Source: Sphingobium sp. AP50 (lineage in GTDB: Bacteria; Pseudomonadota; Alphaproteobacteria; Sphingomonadales; Sphingomonadaceae). Taken from it: a DNA stretch of 64,000 nt. Location of the stretch: the NCBI RefSeq assembly GCF_900109095.1, contig NZ_FNYZ01000017.1, positions 60,328 to 124,327 on the forward strand, in the 5' to 3' direction. The notes below the pieces were generated by a model. The model made no database searches, was not told the origin of the DNA, and saw only the letters and a program-made list of their open reading frames with translations. A program made the position numbers and the translations under genes. Shown in pieces: positions 18,639-27,678 of the stretch. Within the stretch, counting starts at the first letter, position 1. Each line of letters begins with the position of its first letter.

Positions 18639-19277
18639 TTACTCCGTCACCGTTTCGATCAATTCGAAGAAATGTGTCGCGAACAGGGCCAGCGGCCCGG
18701 CATTTCGCTCCAGCTTGGCGCGCAAGACAGCGCCTTCCCAGCCGATCCAGAAGAATACCGCTAGCGCGTCTGGATCATGATGAGTGGCCATGGCCCCGGT
18801 TGCCTGTGCCGCGCGCAGCACCTTGGCCGTGCGGCGCTGCCATCCCTGCAGGACAGAGGTGAGGCGGACCCGGAATGGCTCGGGTAATGCGCCCATCTCC
18901 TGGCCCAGATTGCCCACGAGACATCCGCGCCGGAAGTCATGCCGCGCCATTCCAGCCTCGGCCTCCCGCGTGAAGTGCCGCAATCGATCGATCGGCGCCA
19001 AAGCGCTGTCTTCGAATGATCGCGACAACAATCCCACGAAAAAGGCGTCATAGGCGTCGATCAGCGCGAGACCGAAGTCGGCCTTGTCACGGAAATAATG
19101 ATAGAAACTGCCCTTGGGCACGTCCGCTGCGGACAGGATCGAGTCGACACTTGCCGATGAATATCCGCGCTCGGTCAAATGCTCGATCCCAACCCGCAAA
19201 AGTCGCTGGCGCGCCTGGGCGTCTTGCGGTGCCTTCGGTGGTCGGCCGCGACGCGGAAGGGAAGGATTCGATGTCAC
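18639..19277 (-). CDS. TetR/AcrR-family regulator, AcuR-like
   Basis: The 212-residue protein begins with a basic arm (RRGRPPKAPQDAQARQRLL) and a TetR HTH (about 25-70: HLTERGYSSASVDSILSAADVPKGSFYHYFRDKADF). The C-terminal part carries LVGNLGQEMG, seen in the TetR_C group with AcuR and NemR. It is the first gene of a two-gene unit with the AcuI-like reductase. A perfect 11-bp inverted repeat 4 bp upstream of its ATG is almost certainly its own operator, so it represses itself and the reductase until a ligand binds. Confidence 0.9.
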   Translation of the reverse strand: MTSNPSLPRRGRPPKAPQDAQARQRLLRVGIEHLTERGYSSASVDSILSAADVPKGSFYHYFRDKADFGLALIDAYDAFFVGLLSRSFEDSALAPIDRLRHFTREAEAGMARHDFRRGCLVGNLGQEMGALPEPFRVRLTSVLQGWQRRTAKVLRAAQATGAMATHHDPDALAVFFWIGWEGAVLRAKLERNAGPLALFATHFFELIETVTE

Positions 19278-19281
19278 AGCG

Positions 19282-19309
19282 ATTTATTAGACCATTACGT
19301 CTAATAAAT
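19282..19309 (-). promoter_or_regulatory. Operator of the AcuR-like TetR regulator
   Basis: ATTTATTAGAC (19282-19292) and its exact reverse complement GTCTAATAAAT (19299-19309) flank a 6-nt spacer CATTAC. The site ends 4 bp before the regulator's start codon, where bound protein would block transcription and initiation. Confidence 0.75.
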
Positions 19310-19439
19310 CTACCCTCCTGCATCTCGCCCAGGTCCAGGCTTGTCAAAGCCCTTGGCCGTTTCGAGTAATGATGATTGTTACCAGATCAATCATCGCCCC
19401 TTCCAGGTGGGTTACGGATCGCTGAAAAATGGACGTCGG

Positions 19440-19748
19440 TCAGAACTTACCGTTGCCATTCTTCCATTCAGTCTGTGGTGGGATCGTCTGAAGCACGTCC
19501 CAATGTTCGACGATGCGTCCGTCGGAAAGACGGGACAGATCATAATAAACGGTGGGCACATCTGCTACCAAACCCTCGCTGGCGACCAGGATGAAGTTCC
19601 CTTCGTCCAGCAGTATAGGGGTGCACAGATAGCGGTGCGGTGTGCCTGCCGCGTCGAGCTTGCGGAAGGCAGCCACCATCGCGGCCGACCCGTCGCCTAT
19701 GCGCGGGTTATGCTGGATGTATGTGACGGGGTCGTTGTAGCGCGACAC
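19440..19748 (-). pseudogene. SnoaL/NTF2-like protein, probably N-terminally truncated
   Basis: The translation carries the C-terminal two thirds of a SnoaL-like fold: TYIQHNPRIGDGSAAMVAAF, VASEGLVADVPTVYYDLSRLSDGRIVEHWDVLQTIP. Full members have about 30 further N-terminal residues forming the first helices. Here the frame opens only after a TGA near 19768 and the best start is a GTG at 19748. The frame butts against the end of the OprB-type gene, 32 bp away. Either the 5' part was deleted or a very short variant is made. Confidence 0.55.
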
Positions 19749-19780
19749 GCGGTCCAGCCCGCGCCTATCTCACGAAGAAA

Positions 19781-21157
19781 TCACAGGAAAACACTGAGGT
19801 TCAAATATGCGTTGAAGCTCGTGCCGAACCTCGGACTGTAGACCGGATGAACCACTGCACCAACGCCGGGTTGGGCATACAGGCCAGGCGCCAATCGGTA
19901 GGCATATCCCGCAATCACGGAGAAAGTTGCTTTATAATTGTCAGCTGTAGCAGGGGTTCTGGCGAGCAGTCCGTCCCCACTGTAGACGTTGCTGTTGACG
20001 ATGACCGAAGCAAGATCGAAGGGCCGCGACGGCAGAAGGCCCACGCCATAGACCCGCGCTTCATAGTATTGCGTGATGAAATTCTGCGCCGGCGGCGCAT
20101 AGTTGACCGTCCCGCCCACGTAGAGACCGCGCCCAGGTTGGGTTGCGCTGATCTGCGTCAGCTGCCTGTCCACCGCGAGGTAACCGGCCCAATTGGACTT
20201 GCTGACTCCACCATCGAATTTTGGGAAGTCCGTCGTATTGAACATGCCGCCGGCCCTGATCCACATGGCTTTGGTCCCCGCAGAAGCGGGGCGATCCATG
20301 CCAACCTCGTCGATCAGCAGCGCGCCAGTACCCGGAACGGAAAAACGCAGGCCGTCATGATTATAGCGCGCCTCTGCAGGAGCGGCACCTGGTGGAAAGC
20401 TGCGCTGGATTCCGACCTTGGTGTAAACGTGATTGGCGAAGTTCACGCGCACATTCGCCGATGGCGAAGCAAAGCCCATGTAGGACATACCCACCTGATT
20501 GGGGATGCTGGCCTGCGGCCCTAGTGCGCCGCCGGCAAAGCTGCCGCCGACTTGCGTGCCCATGAACTCGAAGCCGTTATCGAAAATGCCAATCTTGAAC
20601 TGAACCTTCTTGTCGAAGAGCGATTGAAAATAGGCCAGCCGCGCGACGCGCGTGGAATTTGGCCCATTCACTCGATTAAAGCCGTTCGACATGTTGATGC
20701 CGGAAAAAATGAGCTGACCACCATCAAGGCCGACCTTTCCCAGGTCGTAGGTCACGAACAGAGTCTGGCTCGTATTCGTCCGAGTGAACTTTTGCGCATT
20801 GTAGATTTGAGGGCCGCTATAGCCACGGGTGCCGTCCGCCAGATGCGTCTGGAACCCCGCTGTCAGCAAACCCTGCACACCGATGCCGGCATCGGCCAGC
20901 GTATCGCGAACGCCGAACCGATCGCCCAGAACGGTGTCGGCAGTGCTGGGAAGCGGCCGCTCCCAACCTTTCATCGCCAGTGCATCGTAGCGCTTGTAGG
21001 GCGCCGACAGCGGCTGAACGACTTTCGCAGGGGGAGTAGGGCTTGGCTGATTTGCCTCATCTCCCTCGATAGTCTTGCCGTCGGGTTGCGTCTGTGCCCA
21101 CGCCGGAAGCGCCATGGCGGCAGTCAGAACGGTCGCGCAAAACACTGCAATCTTCAT
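19781..21157 (-). CDS. OprB-type carbohydrate-selective porin family protein
   Basis: The 458-residue outer-membrane protein has a signal peptide (MKIAVFCATVLTAAMALPAWA) and a low-complexity Pro/Lys linker. The OprB-family barrel follows: GDRFGVRDTLADAGIGVQGLLTAGFQTHL, QLIFSGINMSNG, and a terminal strand FNAYLNLSVFL ending in a non-polar residue. RPFDLASVIVNSNVYSGDGLL is typical of the family. It lies 116 bp downstream of the hmgA-fahA-maiA operon on the same strand, so it may import the aromatic or a related acid used by that pathway; this is inference, as family members classically take up sugars. Confidence 0.82.
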   Translation of the reverse strand: MKIAVFCATVLTAAMALPAWAQTQPDGKTIEGDEANQPSPTPPAKVVQPLSAPYKRYDALAMKGWERPLPSTADTVLGDRFGVRDTLADAGIGVQGLLTAGFQTHLADGTRGYSGPQIYNAQKFTRTNTSQTLFVTYDLGKVGLDGGQLIFSGINMSNGFNRVNGPNSTRVARLAYFQSLFDKKVQFKIGIFDNGFEFMGTQVGGSFAGGALGPQASIPNQVGMSYMGFASPSANVRVNFANHVYTKVGIQRSFPPGAAPAEARYNHDGLRFSVPGTGALLIDEVGMDRPASAGTKAMWIRAGGMFNTTDFPKFDGGVSKSNWAGYLAVDRQLTQISATQPGRGLYVGGTVNYAPPAQNFITQYYEARVYGVGLLPSRPFDLASVIVNSNVYSGDGLLARTPATADNYKATFSVIAGYAYRLAPGLYAQPGVGAVVHPVYSPRFGTSFNAYLNLSVFL

Positions 21158-21273
21158 ACTAATCCTCTCCCATAGCCTGGCTCCTCCGTTTCAGACGAAG
21201 CTCCAGCTGTTCAGTTTTCCCGAGTTGGCGGGTGATTTTCATTTGCGCGCACTTCCCTTGCGCGTTTCGGGTT

Positions 21274-21909
21274 TCAGTCGGCGTCGGGCTGGCGTGACGG
21301 GTGCGCCTTCTCAAAGGCAGGGAGCCTCGATGCGGCCTCGGTCGCGGCGAGAATCCGCGGATATGCCGATACGTCGACTTCGAACCGTTCGGCCGAATAG
21401 AGCTGCGGCACGAGACAGCAGTCGGCCATGGTGGGCATGTCCCCGAAGGCGTAAGTTCCGCCGTGCTTCTCGATCAGGGCCTCGATCGCCGTGAATCCGG
21501 ATTGGATCCAATGAGAGATCCAGGCCGACGTCTGGGTGGCATTCGCGCCCAGATCATTCTTGATGGCATTCAGTACACGCACGTTGTTCAGTGGATGGAT
21601 GTCGCAGGCGACAATATCGGACATGGCTCGGACCGCCGCCCGGTCGTGCGGCGCTTCGGGCAGCAGCCGAGGTTCTGGATACTGCTCTTCCAGCCATTCG
21701 ATGATCGCGATGCTCTGCGTCAGCAACACATCTCCGGTGTCGAGGGTCGGCACCAGACGCTGGGGGTTGAGCGCCACGTAGTCAGGAGCGGCCTGTTCGC
21801 CGGTACGCAGATCATGTGTGACCTGGTCGTATTCGATGCCCTTGAGATTGAGGGCGATACGAACGCGATAGGACGACGTTGATCGCCAATATCCATGGAG
21901 CACCATCAT
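21274..21909 (-). CDS. maiA: Maleylacetoacetate isomerase (zeta-class GST)
   Basis: The 211-residue GST-fold enzyme has the zeta-class glutathione loop in the form STSSYRVRIALNLKGI, the NPQRLVPTLDTGDVLLTQSIAIIEWLEE cis-Pro/SNAIL-like motif and the C-terminal GDMPTMADCCLVPQLYSAERFEVD motif. It isomerises maleylacetoacetate to fumarylacetoacetate. Its ATG (21909) overlaps the fahA TGA in an ATGA arrangement, so translation is coupled. An internal ATG at 21906 is equally possible. Upstream genes fahA and hmgA complete the pathway. Confidence 0.93.
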   Translation of the reverse strand: MMVLHGYWRSTSSYRVRIALNLKGIEYDQVTHDLRTGEQAAPDYVALNPQRLVPTLDTGDVLLTQSIAIIEWLEEQYPEPRLLPEAPHDRAAVRAMSDIVACDIHPLNNVRVLNAIKNDLGANATQTSAWISHWIQSGFTAIEALIEKHGGTYAFGDMPTMADCCLVPQLYSAERFEVDVSAYPRILAATEAASRLPAFEKAHPSRQPDAD

Positions 21910-23222
21910 GCCGACGGCCTCTCCTCGACCGTGCCCACGCACGACCCAAATCCGATCGACGCATAACCCTCTGCGCTCGCAGTCGCCCGGATGGTGATAC
22001 GGTCGCCAGCCTCCAGGAATGTGCGCGTCTCGCCGGTCTCGAGCGTGAACGCATGCTTTCCTGCCTGGGAGATTTCCATAAGGCTTCCGAAGCTGGCATT
22101 GTCGGGACCGGAGATCGTCCCGGTCCCCAGCAGGTCGCCCGGTCGCATGTTGCAGCCGTTGCTCGTGTGGTGCGCGACCATCTGCGCCACGGTCCAGTAC
22201 ATGCTGGTCGCAGGGCCGCTGCTCAGCTTGTGCGGGGCGATGCCCTTTTCGCGCATCTGGGCCGTCTCAATGAAGACCTCCAGCGTCAGCGCGAAAGCTC
22301 CATGCGCCTGATCGGCTTCGTCCCAGAGATAATCGAGGGGCTTGGGGTCGCCTTCGGGACGCGGCGGCTGCGCGACACGATAAGGAGCCAGCGCTTCTGC
22401 CGTCACAATCCAGGGCGTCACCGTGCTGATGAAGCTCTTCGAGAGGAACGGCCCGAGCGGCTGATACTCCCACGCCTGGAGATCGCGTGCGGACCAGTCG
22501 TTGAAGATCGAAAGGCCCGCGACGTGCTTGCCCGCCCGCCCGATCGGAATCGGCTCGCCGAGAGCATTACCCTCACCAACCCAGACGCCAAGTTCGAGCT
22601 CATAATCGAGCCGGCGGCTTGGCCCGACACTCGGCTCCGCGTCGTCCGGTCCCTTGCGCTGCCCCGTAGGACGGATAACCCGCGCACCCGAAGGGCAAAC
22701 CGAGGAGGCACGGCCGTGATAGCCGATGGGCACATATTTGTAGTTGGGCGCCAGCGGATTATCCGGACGCAGCAACTTACCGATATTGGTCGCGTGATTG
22801 ATGCCGACGTAGAAGTCCGTGTAGTCGCCGATCGTGACCGGTAGGTGCATCGTGGCGTCAGCCTGAGCGACAAGCACTGGCTCGACCGAGGCGCGCTGGT
22901 CCGCGTCGGAGAGAAGCGCCGACAAAGCGAACCGCAAGGCAGCCCGTGGTTCAGGACCCATGGCCAGGAGCGCATTCAGCGTGCCTGTCGATGCGGTGAC
23001 AGCAGCCTCCTGCGCGAGACCTTCGAGAACGCCAAGCGCGGACAGCGCCGCCAGGTCTACGATCTGGTCGCCGATCGCCACGCCGCCGCGCGGCTGGTCG
23101 CCGCCGACCGAAAAGACCCCGAGCGGAAGGTTCTGGATCGGGAAGTCCGCATGACCCTGAGCGCTGTCCACCCAGCTCGTACGGGCGGCATCGTGCGTTT
23201 CGTTGATGTCGGAAATAGTCAT
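21906..23222 (-). CDS. fahA: Fumarylacetoacetase
   Basis: The 438-residue enzyme cleaves fumarylacetoacetate into fumarate and acetoacetate, the last step of tyrosine/homogentisate breakdown. Metal-binding acids appear in DFYVGINHATNIG, RRLDYELELGVWVG and FNDWSARDLQAWEYQPLGPFLSKSF, in the order and spacing of the family. PIGYHGRASSV is also diagnostic. Length is close to mammalian FAH (about 420). Its ATG (23222) overlaps the hmgA stop by four bases (ATGA), as does maiA with fahA, so all three are translated as a chain. Confidence 0.96.
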   Translation of the reverse strand: MTISDINETHDAARTSWVDSAQGHADFPIQNLPLGVFSVGGDQPRGGVAIGDQIVDLAALSALGVLEGLAQEAAVTASTGTLNALLAMGPEPRAALRFALSALLSDADQRASVEPVLVAQADATMHLPVTIGDYTDFYVGINHATNIGKLLRPDNPLAPNYKYVPIGYHGRASSVCPSGARVIRPTGQRKGPDDAEPSVGPSRRLDYELELGVWVGEGNALGEPIPIGRAGKHVAGLSIFNDWSARDLQAWEYQPLGPFLSKSFISTVTPWIVTAEALAPYRVAQPPRPEGDPKPLDYLWDEADQAHGAFALTLEVFIETAQMREKGIAPHKLSSGPATSMYWTVAQMVAHHTSNGCNMRPGDLLGTGTISGPDNASFGSLMEISQAGKHAFTLETGETRTFLEAGDRITIRATASAEGYASIGFGSCVGTVEERPSA

Positions 23223-24505
23223 TTCGGGAGAACTGCCTTTTCAAAACCGGACCAGACATGGTCGTAATCGTGCTGGCACGACGGCGCCTCGAGCGCCCAA
23301 GCCGTTGGACGAATCACGCTGCGGCTCTCGAACATGAAGGCCATCGTGTTCTCGTACTTGTGCGGTGCGAGGTCGGCCGCGATGGCCTTTTCGTAGGTGG
23401 CCTGATCGGGTCCATGCCCGTTCATCGTGTTGTGGAGCGAAATGCCGCCAGGCGCGAAGCCGCCGAGCTTGGCGTCGTAGACGCCGTTGATGAGCCCCAT
23501 GAACTCGCCCATCACGTTGCGGTGGAACCAGGGCGGGCGGAAGGTATGCTCGGCCACCAGCCAGCGCGGCGGAAAGATTACGAAGTCGACATTCGCCGTG
23601 CCCGCGCGATCGCTCGGCGAGGTCAGGACCGTGAAGATCGACGGATCAGGATGGTCGTAGCTGACCGTGTTGATCGCGTTGAAGCGGCGTAAATCGTAGC
23701 GATAAGGCGCAAGGTTGCCGTGCCACGCGACCACGTCCAGCGGCGAATGATCGAGTTCCGTGGACCAGAAATGTCCTTGGAATTTCTGGATCAGCTCGAA
23801 CTTTTCATCGATGTCCTCGTACCAGGCGACTGGCGTTTCGAAGTCGCGGTCGTTCGCAAGGCCGTTTGATCCGATGGGACCAAGATCCGGCAGGCGCAAC
23901 AGCGCACCATAATTTTCGCAGACATAACCCGAGGCATGACCATCTGGCAGGATGACTCGGAAACGGACGCCGCGCGGCACGACCGCGATCTGCTCAGGCT
24001 CGATCTCTATGACACCGAGTTCGGTCTCGATACGCATCCGACCCAGATACGGTACGATCAGCAGCTCTCCGTCGGCTGAGAAGAGCACTCGGCGCTCCAT
24101 CGAAGCCGTCGTCGCAAAAAGGTGAATGCCGATGCCAACACCGGCGCCAGGATCGCCGTTGCCGGCAATCGTCACCAGGCTATCGACGAAATCAACCTTA
24201 CCGCTCGGAAGCTCGAGCGCGTTCCAGCGCAGGCGATTCGGCGTGCAGGGATCGGCAAAGGATCCGGCAGTTACGCGTTCGTTGCCGACATAGCGATGAA
24301 AGGCCCCATGATTGGCGGCGGGTCGAATACGATACAGCCAGGACCGCTTGTTCTCCGCGCGCGGTGCCGTGAAAGCGGTGCCGGAAAGCTGCTCGGCGTA
24401 AAGGCCAAACGGCACTTTCTGGGGCGAGTTCTGGCCGATAGGCAGAGCACCAGGAACGGCCTCCGTCGCTACGTGATTGCCAAAACCAGGTACATAGTCA
24501 GCCAC
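23219..24505 (-). CDS. hmgA: Homogentisate 1,2-dioxygenase
   Basis: The 428-residue enzyme opens the homogentisate ring to maleylacetoacetate using Fe(II) and oxygen. Diagnostic parts are YVPGFGNHVATEA at the start, the iron-ligand region WFHRNVMGEFMGLI (His and Glu) and ISLHNTMNGHGPDQATYEKA (His). I chose a GTG start at 24505 (VADYVPGFGN): GGGAGA lies 7 bases upstream and this matches the usual N terminus. An ATG at 24670 would add 55 residues with no homology. It is the first gene of hmgA-fahA-maiA. No IclR-type HmgR repressor gene is adjacent. Confidence 0.96.
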   Translation of the reverse strand: MADYVPGFGNHVATEAVPGALPIGQNSPQKVPFGLYAEQLSGTAFTAPRAENKRSWLYRIRPAANHGAFHRYVGNERVTAGSFADPCTPNRLRWNALELPSGKVDFVDSLVTIAGNGDPGAGVGIGIHLFATTASMERRVLFSADGELLIVPYLGRMRIETELGVIEIEPEQIAVVPRGVRFRVILPDGHASGYVCENYGALLRLPDLGPIGSNGLANDRDFETPVAWYEDIDEKFELIQKFQGHFWSTELDHSPLDVVAWHGNLAPYRYDLRRFNAINTVSYDHPDPSIFTVLTSPSDRAGTANVDFVIFPPRWLVAEHTFRPPWFHRNVMGEFMGLINGVYDAKLGGFAPGGISLHNTMNGHGPDQATYEKAIAADLAPHKYENTMAFMFESRSVIRPTAWALEAPSCQHDYDHVWSGFEKAVLPK

Positions 24506-24844
24506 GATCGTCTCCCGATATCCGAAGCGTCGCCACTCCGATTGGAGGGGGCGCCTTTTCCAAGTCCAGTCGAGCTGCGCTGTCCGGGCCTGTCGTCGAG
24601 ACAGATTAGTTTTGACCGTTACGATGATAATCGCTGCAAAAGCGGGACACTCCGTCGCACGGGGATGCAATCGGCTGTGACGATGCCTGATGGTCCGTTT
24701 TCATGGGATTTGCTGCCAGTATCAGCCCCGTAAGCCGCATTGGCGACAGAATGTATACTCTGTTTCCAGATTGGCGGCATTGAACGCAGCAAATTCGTCG
24801 ATAACTCAACGAGAGCGACAGCCCTTTTCGTTGAGTTTCACTGT
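24506..24844. other. Divergent promoter region hmgA / EthD gene
   Basis: About 340 bp. A TTGACC box on the plus strand near 24610 could be a -35 element. No convincing palindrome or small gene is visible. Confidence 0.35.
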
Positions 24845-25831
24845 ATGTCCAACGTAGCACCACCAACTATCGAAGCCAGTGACCGGCCATCAACGGTCAT
24901 TTTTTCCTTTCTGTCGCGAGCGGACTCTGTGCCGCTTTCAGAGCGCCGCCGCGGCGAGGGGCACATTCTGGATGAAGGGGGGAGGCCCGTAGACGATCCG
25001 ACCGCGCAGCCTGAAGCGAATATCTTCGGGCGCGATCCAAACACGTCGTTCGAACAGTGGGCCGAATACTGGCGCAAGGTACATGGGGTTCGCTTTACTC
25101 ATGCCGAGGATCCCGAGGACAACAGTCTCGACCATTTGCTGCGCTATGACCAAATTCATCGCATGGCGGCCGGTCCCTCGAGCCAGTTTCCTCAGCCATA
25201 CTCCCCGCCTCTTGATGAGAATGGGCAGCTCTTTCCTACCGTTGTCGGCCATATCCCACGGCACGTCCGCCCACGCTGGGACGGTGTGGCCTATCTCACC
25301 TTCGATACGGTTGACTCGATTGCGCAGGTCTTCGGCTCGCCGCGAGTCCAGAAGAAGATTTTGCCGGAAGATATGGCCATGTTTCGCGACATCGCGCCAA
25401 TCTTGGCGCGCCAGCACGTCCGGATTCCGGCACAGGGCGTCGGCGCAATTTCGCTTGTCCGTCTCCATGTTCGTGACAAGGCGCTCGACCGTGCAGAATT
25501 CCAGAAGCGCTGGCTGACCGATCACGCCGATGTCGTGCTCGAGCACGAGGAGACTGCCTGGCTCGTCCATCGCTACGTCCAGTTGGAGAATGCTGGTGGG
25601 ACGAGCGAAGGTGAACCTTTCTATCACCCCGAAACGAGCCTGATCGACGGGGTTACCCTCATGTCGTTCGCGTCGATGAACGACGTCGAGGCTTATCTGC
25701 AATCGCCGGCCTGGCAGGTCATCCTCCAACACGAGGCGACCTTCTCGGATGTCACTGCGGCCGAATATTGGACGGCGGTGAACTTCGGGATCGTGAACCG
25801 CGTCGTCGGCGAGCGTGTTACCCTACGCTGA
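24845..25831 (+). CDS. EthD-domain protein
   Basis: From ATG 24845 (MSNVAPPTIEASDRP) the protein has 328 residues. It contains an EthD/dimeric alpha-beta-barrel-type region in its C-terminal half (LVRLHVRDKALDRAEFQKRWLTDHADVVLEHEETAWLVHRYVQLENA, then LIDGVTLMSFASMNDVEAYLQSPAWQVILQHEATF). The N-terminal half (FEQWAEYWRKVHGVRF) looks like a second, diverged copy. Such proteins often accompany catabolic oxidoreductases and some act on lactones or quinones; no catalytic role is assigned. It lies 41 bp before the pyruvate-oxidase-like gene and 339 bp from the divergent hmgA. Confidence 0.72.
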   Translation: MSNVAPPTIEASDRPSTVIFSFLSRADSVPLSERRRGEGHILDEGGRPVDDPTAQPEANIFGRDPNTSFEQWAEYWRKVHGVRFTHAEDPEDNSLDHLLRYDQIHRMAAGPSSQFPQPYSPPLDENGQLFPTVVGHIPRHVRPRWDGVAYLTFDTVDSIAQVFGSPRVQKKILPEDMAMFRDIAPILARQHVRIPAQGVGAISLVRLHVRDKALDRAEFQKRWLTDHADVVLEHEETAWLVHRYVQLENAGGTSEGEPFYHPETSLIDGVTLMSFASMNDVEAYLQSPAWQVILQHEATFSDVTAAEYWTAVNFGIVNRVVGERVTLR

Positions 25832-25872
25832 GCGATAGCTGCATCGATTCCCATAGCTGGAAGGAATAGCCC

Positions 25873-27597
25873 ATGCCGACAGTAGCCGATCAAATGGTCA
25901 ACACCCTCAAGGCCGCAGGGGTGAAGCGGATCTACGGCATTGTCGGCGACAGTCTGAACGGTTTCACCGATTCAATCCGGCGTAAGGGCGGGATCGATTG
26001 GCTCCATGTTCGCCACGAAGAGGTGGCTGCCTTCGCGGCCGCCGGTGAAGCACATGCCACCGGCGAACTCGCGGTATGTGCCGGCAGTTGCGGCCCGGGC
26101 AATCTGCATCTCATCAACGGCCTCTTCGACGCGCATCGCTCGCGGGTGCCGGTGGTCGCTATCGCGGCGCATATTCCTTCGGCCGAGATCGGCTCCGGCT
26201 ATTTCCAGGAAACCCACCCGGAAGAACTGTTCCGCGAATGCTCGTCCTACTGTGAACTCGTATCCAGCTCCGCCCAGATGCCGCGGGCGATGGAGATCGC
26301 GATCCGGCGTGCCGTGACCGAGCGGTGTGTGTCGGTCATTATTATTCCTGGGGACGTTGCTCTCAAGGAAATCGTCGGTCCGGCATCGTCGCCCCCAGGA
26401 TCGCTTCTCCCTGCGGCGCCGATCGTTGTTCCGCCGCCCAAGGCAGTCGCACAACTCGCGGAAATCCTGAACGCGTCCAACCGCGTGACGCTGCTCTGTG
26501 GCGGCGGGGTTGAGGGCGCGCATGACGAGGTCGTGGCGCTTGCAGGCGCTTTGAAGGCGCCAATCGTCCATGCTCTGCGCGGTAAGGAGCATATCGAATG
26601 GGACAATCCCTTCGATGTCGGAATGACCGGGCTGATCGGCTTCTCATCCGGCTATCACGCCATGGGTTCGTGCGACACGCTGCTGATGCTGGGCACCGAC
26701 TTCCCCTATCGCCAATTCTATCCAACCGAGGCGCGCGTTGCGCAGATCGACATCCGGCCGGAAGCGATCGGGCGAAGGACCTCTGTAGAACTCGGCCTCA
26801 TCGGCGATGTGAAGCACACGCTTGAGGCGTTGATGCCGCAGCTCGTCGAAAAGCAGGACGACAAGCATCTTCGCTCGGCGCTTTCCCATTACAAGGACGC
26901 GCGCGCCTCCCTCGACAAGCTGGCGCAGGGCCGAGCAGGTGGCCGGCTTCATCCCCAGCATGTCGTTCGGGTCATCAGCGAGCACGCGGCAGACGACGCC
27001 GTGTTTACCGCAGATGTCGGCCTTCCCACGGTCTGGAGCGCCCGCTACCTCGGCATGAACGGAAAGCGTCGCCTGATCGGATCCTTCTGGCACGGCTCCA
27101 TGGCGAACGCGATGCCACAGGCGATCGGCATCCAGGCGGCGTATCCTGGGCGGCAGGTCGTCTCGCTCTCGGGGGATGGCGGGTTCACGATGTTGATGGG
27201 CGATCTGCTTTCGCTTCGTCAGCTCAAGCTGCCGGTCAAGATCGTCGTGTTCAACAACGGCTCGCTCGGCTTCATCGAGCTTGAGCAGAAGTCATCTGGC
27301 TTCGTCGATTTTGGCACCGAGTTCGACAATCCCGACTTCGCCGCGCTTGCCGAGGCGGTCGGCATCAAAGGCATACGGATCGAGGATCCGGCCGACCTAG
27401 AGCGCGGCATAGCGGAAGCATTTGCCCATGACGGCCCGGTGTTGATCGACGCTGTCGTCGAGCGAATGGAAATGGCGATGCCGCCCAAGATCACAACCGA
27501 GATGGCCAAGGGCTTCACGCTCTACATGCTCAAGGCCGTGCTCAATGGGCGCGGTGATGAAGTGGTGGAACTGGCAAAAGCCAATCTGCTCCGCTGA
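25873..27597 (+). CDS. poxB: Pyruvate oxidase / ubiquinone-dependent pyruvate dehydrogenase (PoxB-like)
   Basis: The 574-residue thiamine-diphosphate enzyme is almost the length of E. coli PoxB. The catalytic Glu lies in VRHEEVAAFAAAGEAH, and SCGPGNLHLINGLFDA and IPSAEIGSGYFQETHP are strongly PoxB-like. The cofactor-binding motif is SLSGDGGFTMLMGDLLSLRQLK...VFNNGSLGF. It should decarboxylate pyruvate to acetate and pass electrons to ubiquinone at the inner membrane. A good ribosome site (GAAGGAAT) precedes ATG 25873. It sits between the EthD gene and malic enzyme; malic enzyme would make pyruvate for it. Confidence 0.9.
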   Translation: MPTVADQMVNTLKAAGVKRIYGIVGDSLNGFTDSIRRKGGIDWLHVRHEEVAAFAAAGEAHATGELAVCAGSCGPGNLHLINGLFDAHRSRVPVVAIAAHIPSAEIGSGYFQETHPEELFRECSSYCELVSSSAQMPRAMEIAIRRAVTERCVSVIIIPGDVALKEIVGPASSPPGSLLPAAPIVVPPPKAVAQLAEILNASNRVTLLCGGGVEGAHDEVVALAGALKAPIVHALRGKEHIEWDNPFDVGMTGLIGFSSGYHAMGSCDTLLMLGTDFPYRQFYPTEARVAQIDIRPEAIGRRTSVELGLIGDVKHTLEALMPQLVEKQDDKHLRSALSHYKDARASLDKLAQGRAGGRLHPQHVVRVISEHAADDAVFTADVGLPTVWSARYLGMNGKRRLIGSFWHGSMANAMPQAIGIQAAYPGRQVVSLSGDGGFTMLMGDLLSLRQLKLPVKIVVFNNGSLGFIELEQKSSGFVDFGTEFDNPDFAALAEAVGIKGIRIEDPADLERGIAEAFAHDGPVLIDAVVERMEMAMPPKITTEMAKGFTLYMLKAVLNGRGDEVVELAKANLLR

Positions 27598-27678
27598 TCC
27601 GCGCCCTTCCGACCGACAAGACCGAATCTCCCGCCGTCGGGGCCTCCCGCCGGAAGCGACCACTCACGCGAGGTGCAT

